Part shown: one piece after another, positions 6,012-7,142 of the stretch | Position numbering within the stretch: the stretch's first letter is position 1 | Layout of the letters: each line of letters starts with the position of its first letter | DNA from: an uncultured Fibrobacterota bacterium | Lineage (GTDB): Bacteria; Fibrobacterota; Chitinivibrionia; Chitinivibrionales; Chitinispirillaceae | Length of the DNA stretch: 7,142 bases | Direction of reading: 5' to 3' | Assembly (NCBI GenBank): GCA_903888815.1 | Contig: CAISVC010000441.1 | Coordinates: 1 to 7,142 of the forward strand | Made by a program: the position numbers and the translations under genes | The notes under the pieces: model-generated | Seen by the model: the letters and a program-made list of their open reading frames with translations, nothing else | Told to the model about the DNA's origin: nothing | Database searches by the model: none

Positions 6012-7142
6012 TCAACCGAAAAGTGACAGCTTGCCCGCGAGCGCCTGACGCGCGCTTCTTGTCACGATTTCGTAAAGTCTGACAATCGGCAGATGACGGA
6101 AATAAAAGCGGGCATCGTGCAACGCTCTGAGGCCGGCGAGTTTCTCATGCACACGTCTCGCCTGCAGGACGAAGGCTTCAAGGTTGGCTTCGATGATCTG
6201 GGGGAACGGCATGCCGTCGGTCTCGATGGAGAGAAACGGAAAATCGCCGATGTCGGCGAATTGAGCAGCCCTCTTTTCCCAGCCCGGAATGCGCTTTTTA
6301 CCTTCGACGTCCATCTCCCTGTTCAGGATGGCTTCGGCAACGCGCGACGGCATGCAGCCGAACGGGCCTATGGAGATGACGCCGCACGAATCGTGGAGTA
6401 TTTCGCGCAGGGCAAGCCCCACGGTCAGGATCGCTTCACCGCGAAAATTAACATTAAGCAGATGCCGGACGCTGTCAATCGTTTTCTCCACTTCGATCAT
6501 TTCATACTTGTAAAGACCGCTGCGGCTGAGAATCGATTTGATCCGCCACTCCCACCACTCCTGGATATGCCCGGTGAGGCGCATCCGCACCCGCTCCTTT
6601 CTGGTAAATTCGCGATCCCCGATGCCGCTGTTCATCACATAGTTGCTATAGGACATGAACTCTGTCACCGGCGCGACGCGCACCATGAACCCGCGGTTCT
6701 CCAGATAGTCGACAATGTTTTTCCGGGAGAACTCGTCGCGCCTGACAAAGATCTCGCCGACGAGCGAAATCACCGGCACCTCTGCGATCTTCCGCTTGAG
6801 CGCAACGGCGGACAAACGTTTTGCCATAGTCGTAAGAAACGTCGAAAGCTGGGCTGAGAGGCGGCCTTCAAAATAGTTGAGAAGTGTTTCCCATTCTTTT
6901 TCAAAGACGGCTAATGCCTCATCTTTATCATGGGCCGCCACCGAAAGCATACTCCGGATATCGCCCAGCACGTCGGACACCACGAGCGCCTGCCATGATT
7001 TCAGGAGAGTCCGGGCGCCGAGCCCGGCGTAGCCGTTTTCGTCGGTCAGACTCAGCACCGCAGCGTTTTCGATATGGTTCTTTTCGATTGTGTGGGAAAG
7101 CGCTTTGCCGTACTGGCCAAGCCTGCACGGCCCGCCGCCGGT
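6012..7142 (-). CDS. C-terminal part of a 2-hydroxyacyl-CoA dehydratase activase-type protein (partial, 5' end off the right edge)
   Basis: The frame is open to the window edge, giving 376 residues and a TGA at 6014-6012. A GTG at 7058 is internal, because homologous sequence continues upstream: TGGGPCRLGQYGK (1-13) is the GPCRxGQY signature of large CoA-dehydratase activase proteins (BadF/BcrA-type with DUF2229 and HgdB-like regions). Downstream are TDENGYAGLG (33-42), VISLVGEIFVRRDEF (124-138), IGPFGCMPSRVAEAIL (258-273), FPFLSIETDGMPFPQIIEAN (301-320) and a helical tail. C6, C253 and C263 are candidate iron-sulfur or redox cysteines. Full-length relatives use ATP hydrolysis to feed low-potential electrons to radical dehydratases, mostly in anaerobes, but the catalytic substrate of this large branch is largely untested. 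The ATPase part would lie to the right. The SEC-C gene follows after 23 bases. Confidence 0.85.
   Translation of the reverse strand, partial: TGGGPCRLGQYGKALSHTIEKNHIENAAVLSLTDENGYAGLGARTLLKSWQALVVSDVLGDIRSMLSVAAHDKDEALAVFEKEWETLLNYFEGRLSAQLSTFLTTMAKRLSAVALKRKIAEVPVISLVGEIFVRRDEFSRKNIVDYLENRGFMVRVAPVTEFMSYSNYVMNSGIGDREFTRKERVRMRLTGHIQEWWEWRIKSILSRSGLYKYEMIEVEKTIDSVRHLLNVNFRGEAILTVGLALREILHDSCGVISIGPFGCMPSRVAEAILNREMDVEGKKRIPGWEKRAAQFADIGDFPFLSIETDGMPFPQIIEANLEAFVLQARRVHEKLAGLRALHDARFYFRHLPIVRLYEIVTRSARQALAGKLSLFG

Noticed and set aside
6093..6857. 254-codon frame antisense to the activase-type gene
   Set aside because: The minus-strand frame carries the GPFGCMPS and DGMPFPQ family signatures; the antisense product has none.

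Overview
The window is about 7.1 kb of ordinary-density bacterial DNA with six protein genes, two of them cut by the window edges. No rRNA, tRNA, CRISPR array, transposase or phage gene is visible. Exported proteins carry type IX-secretion-like (Por-type, FlgD-Ig-like) modules, one joined to a carboxypeptidase-regulatory-like repeat. Together with a 2-hydroxyacyl-CoA dehydratase activase-type protein, this suggests a Gram-negative, probably anaerobic polysaccharide degrader. The Fibrobacterota/Chitinispirillia side of the FCB group is the best guess, by inference from protein architecture only.

Layout. At the left edge a minus-strand gene begins at 194 and runs out of the window. It is the first membrane part of a fused MFS/spermidine-synthase-like protein. 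The 347-base gap 195-541 holds two divergent sigma70-type promoters and a perfect CCTGCC/GGCAGG hairpin of the dispersed palindromic type. A plus-strand gene (542-2302) encodes a DUF362 protein with a three-helix membrane cassette in front and a Por-type tail behind. It converges, with only 30 bases between stop codons, on a minus-strand gene (4696-2333) for a secreted family 3 glycoside hydrolase that carries a Por-tail-like module near its N-terminus. The hydrolase has its own promoter and a terminator-like hairpin in its leader. Upstream on the same strand lie a secreted cupin (5427-4846), a SEC-C zinc-motif protein (5988-5518) and the C-terminal part of a CoA-dehydratase activase-type protein (7142-6012, 5' end missing). 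The last two are 23 bases apart and probably co-transcribed.

How the genes work together. The hydrolase probably trims beta-glucan oligosaccharides outside the cytoplasm, and the cupin and DUF362 proteins also appear to be exported. The activase/SEC-C pair is cytoplasmic and looks like a separate unit. I see no clear evidence of an undescribed multi-gene system. The most interesting points are the domain architectures of the DUF362 and GH3 proteins, the possible attenuator before the GH3 gene, and the palindromic repeat.
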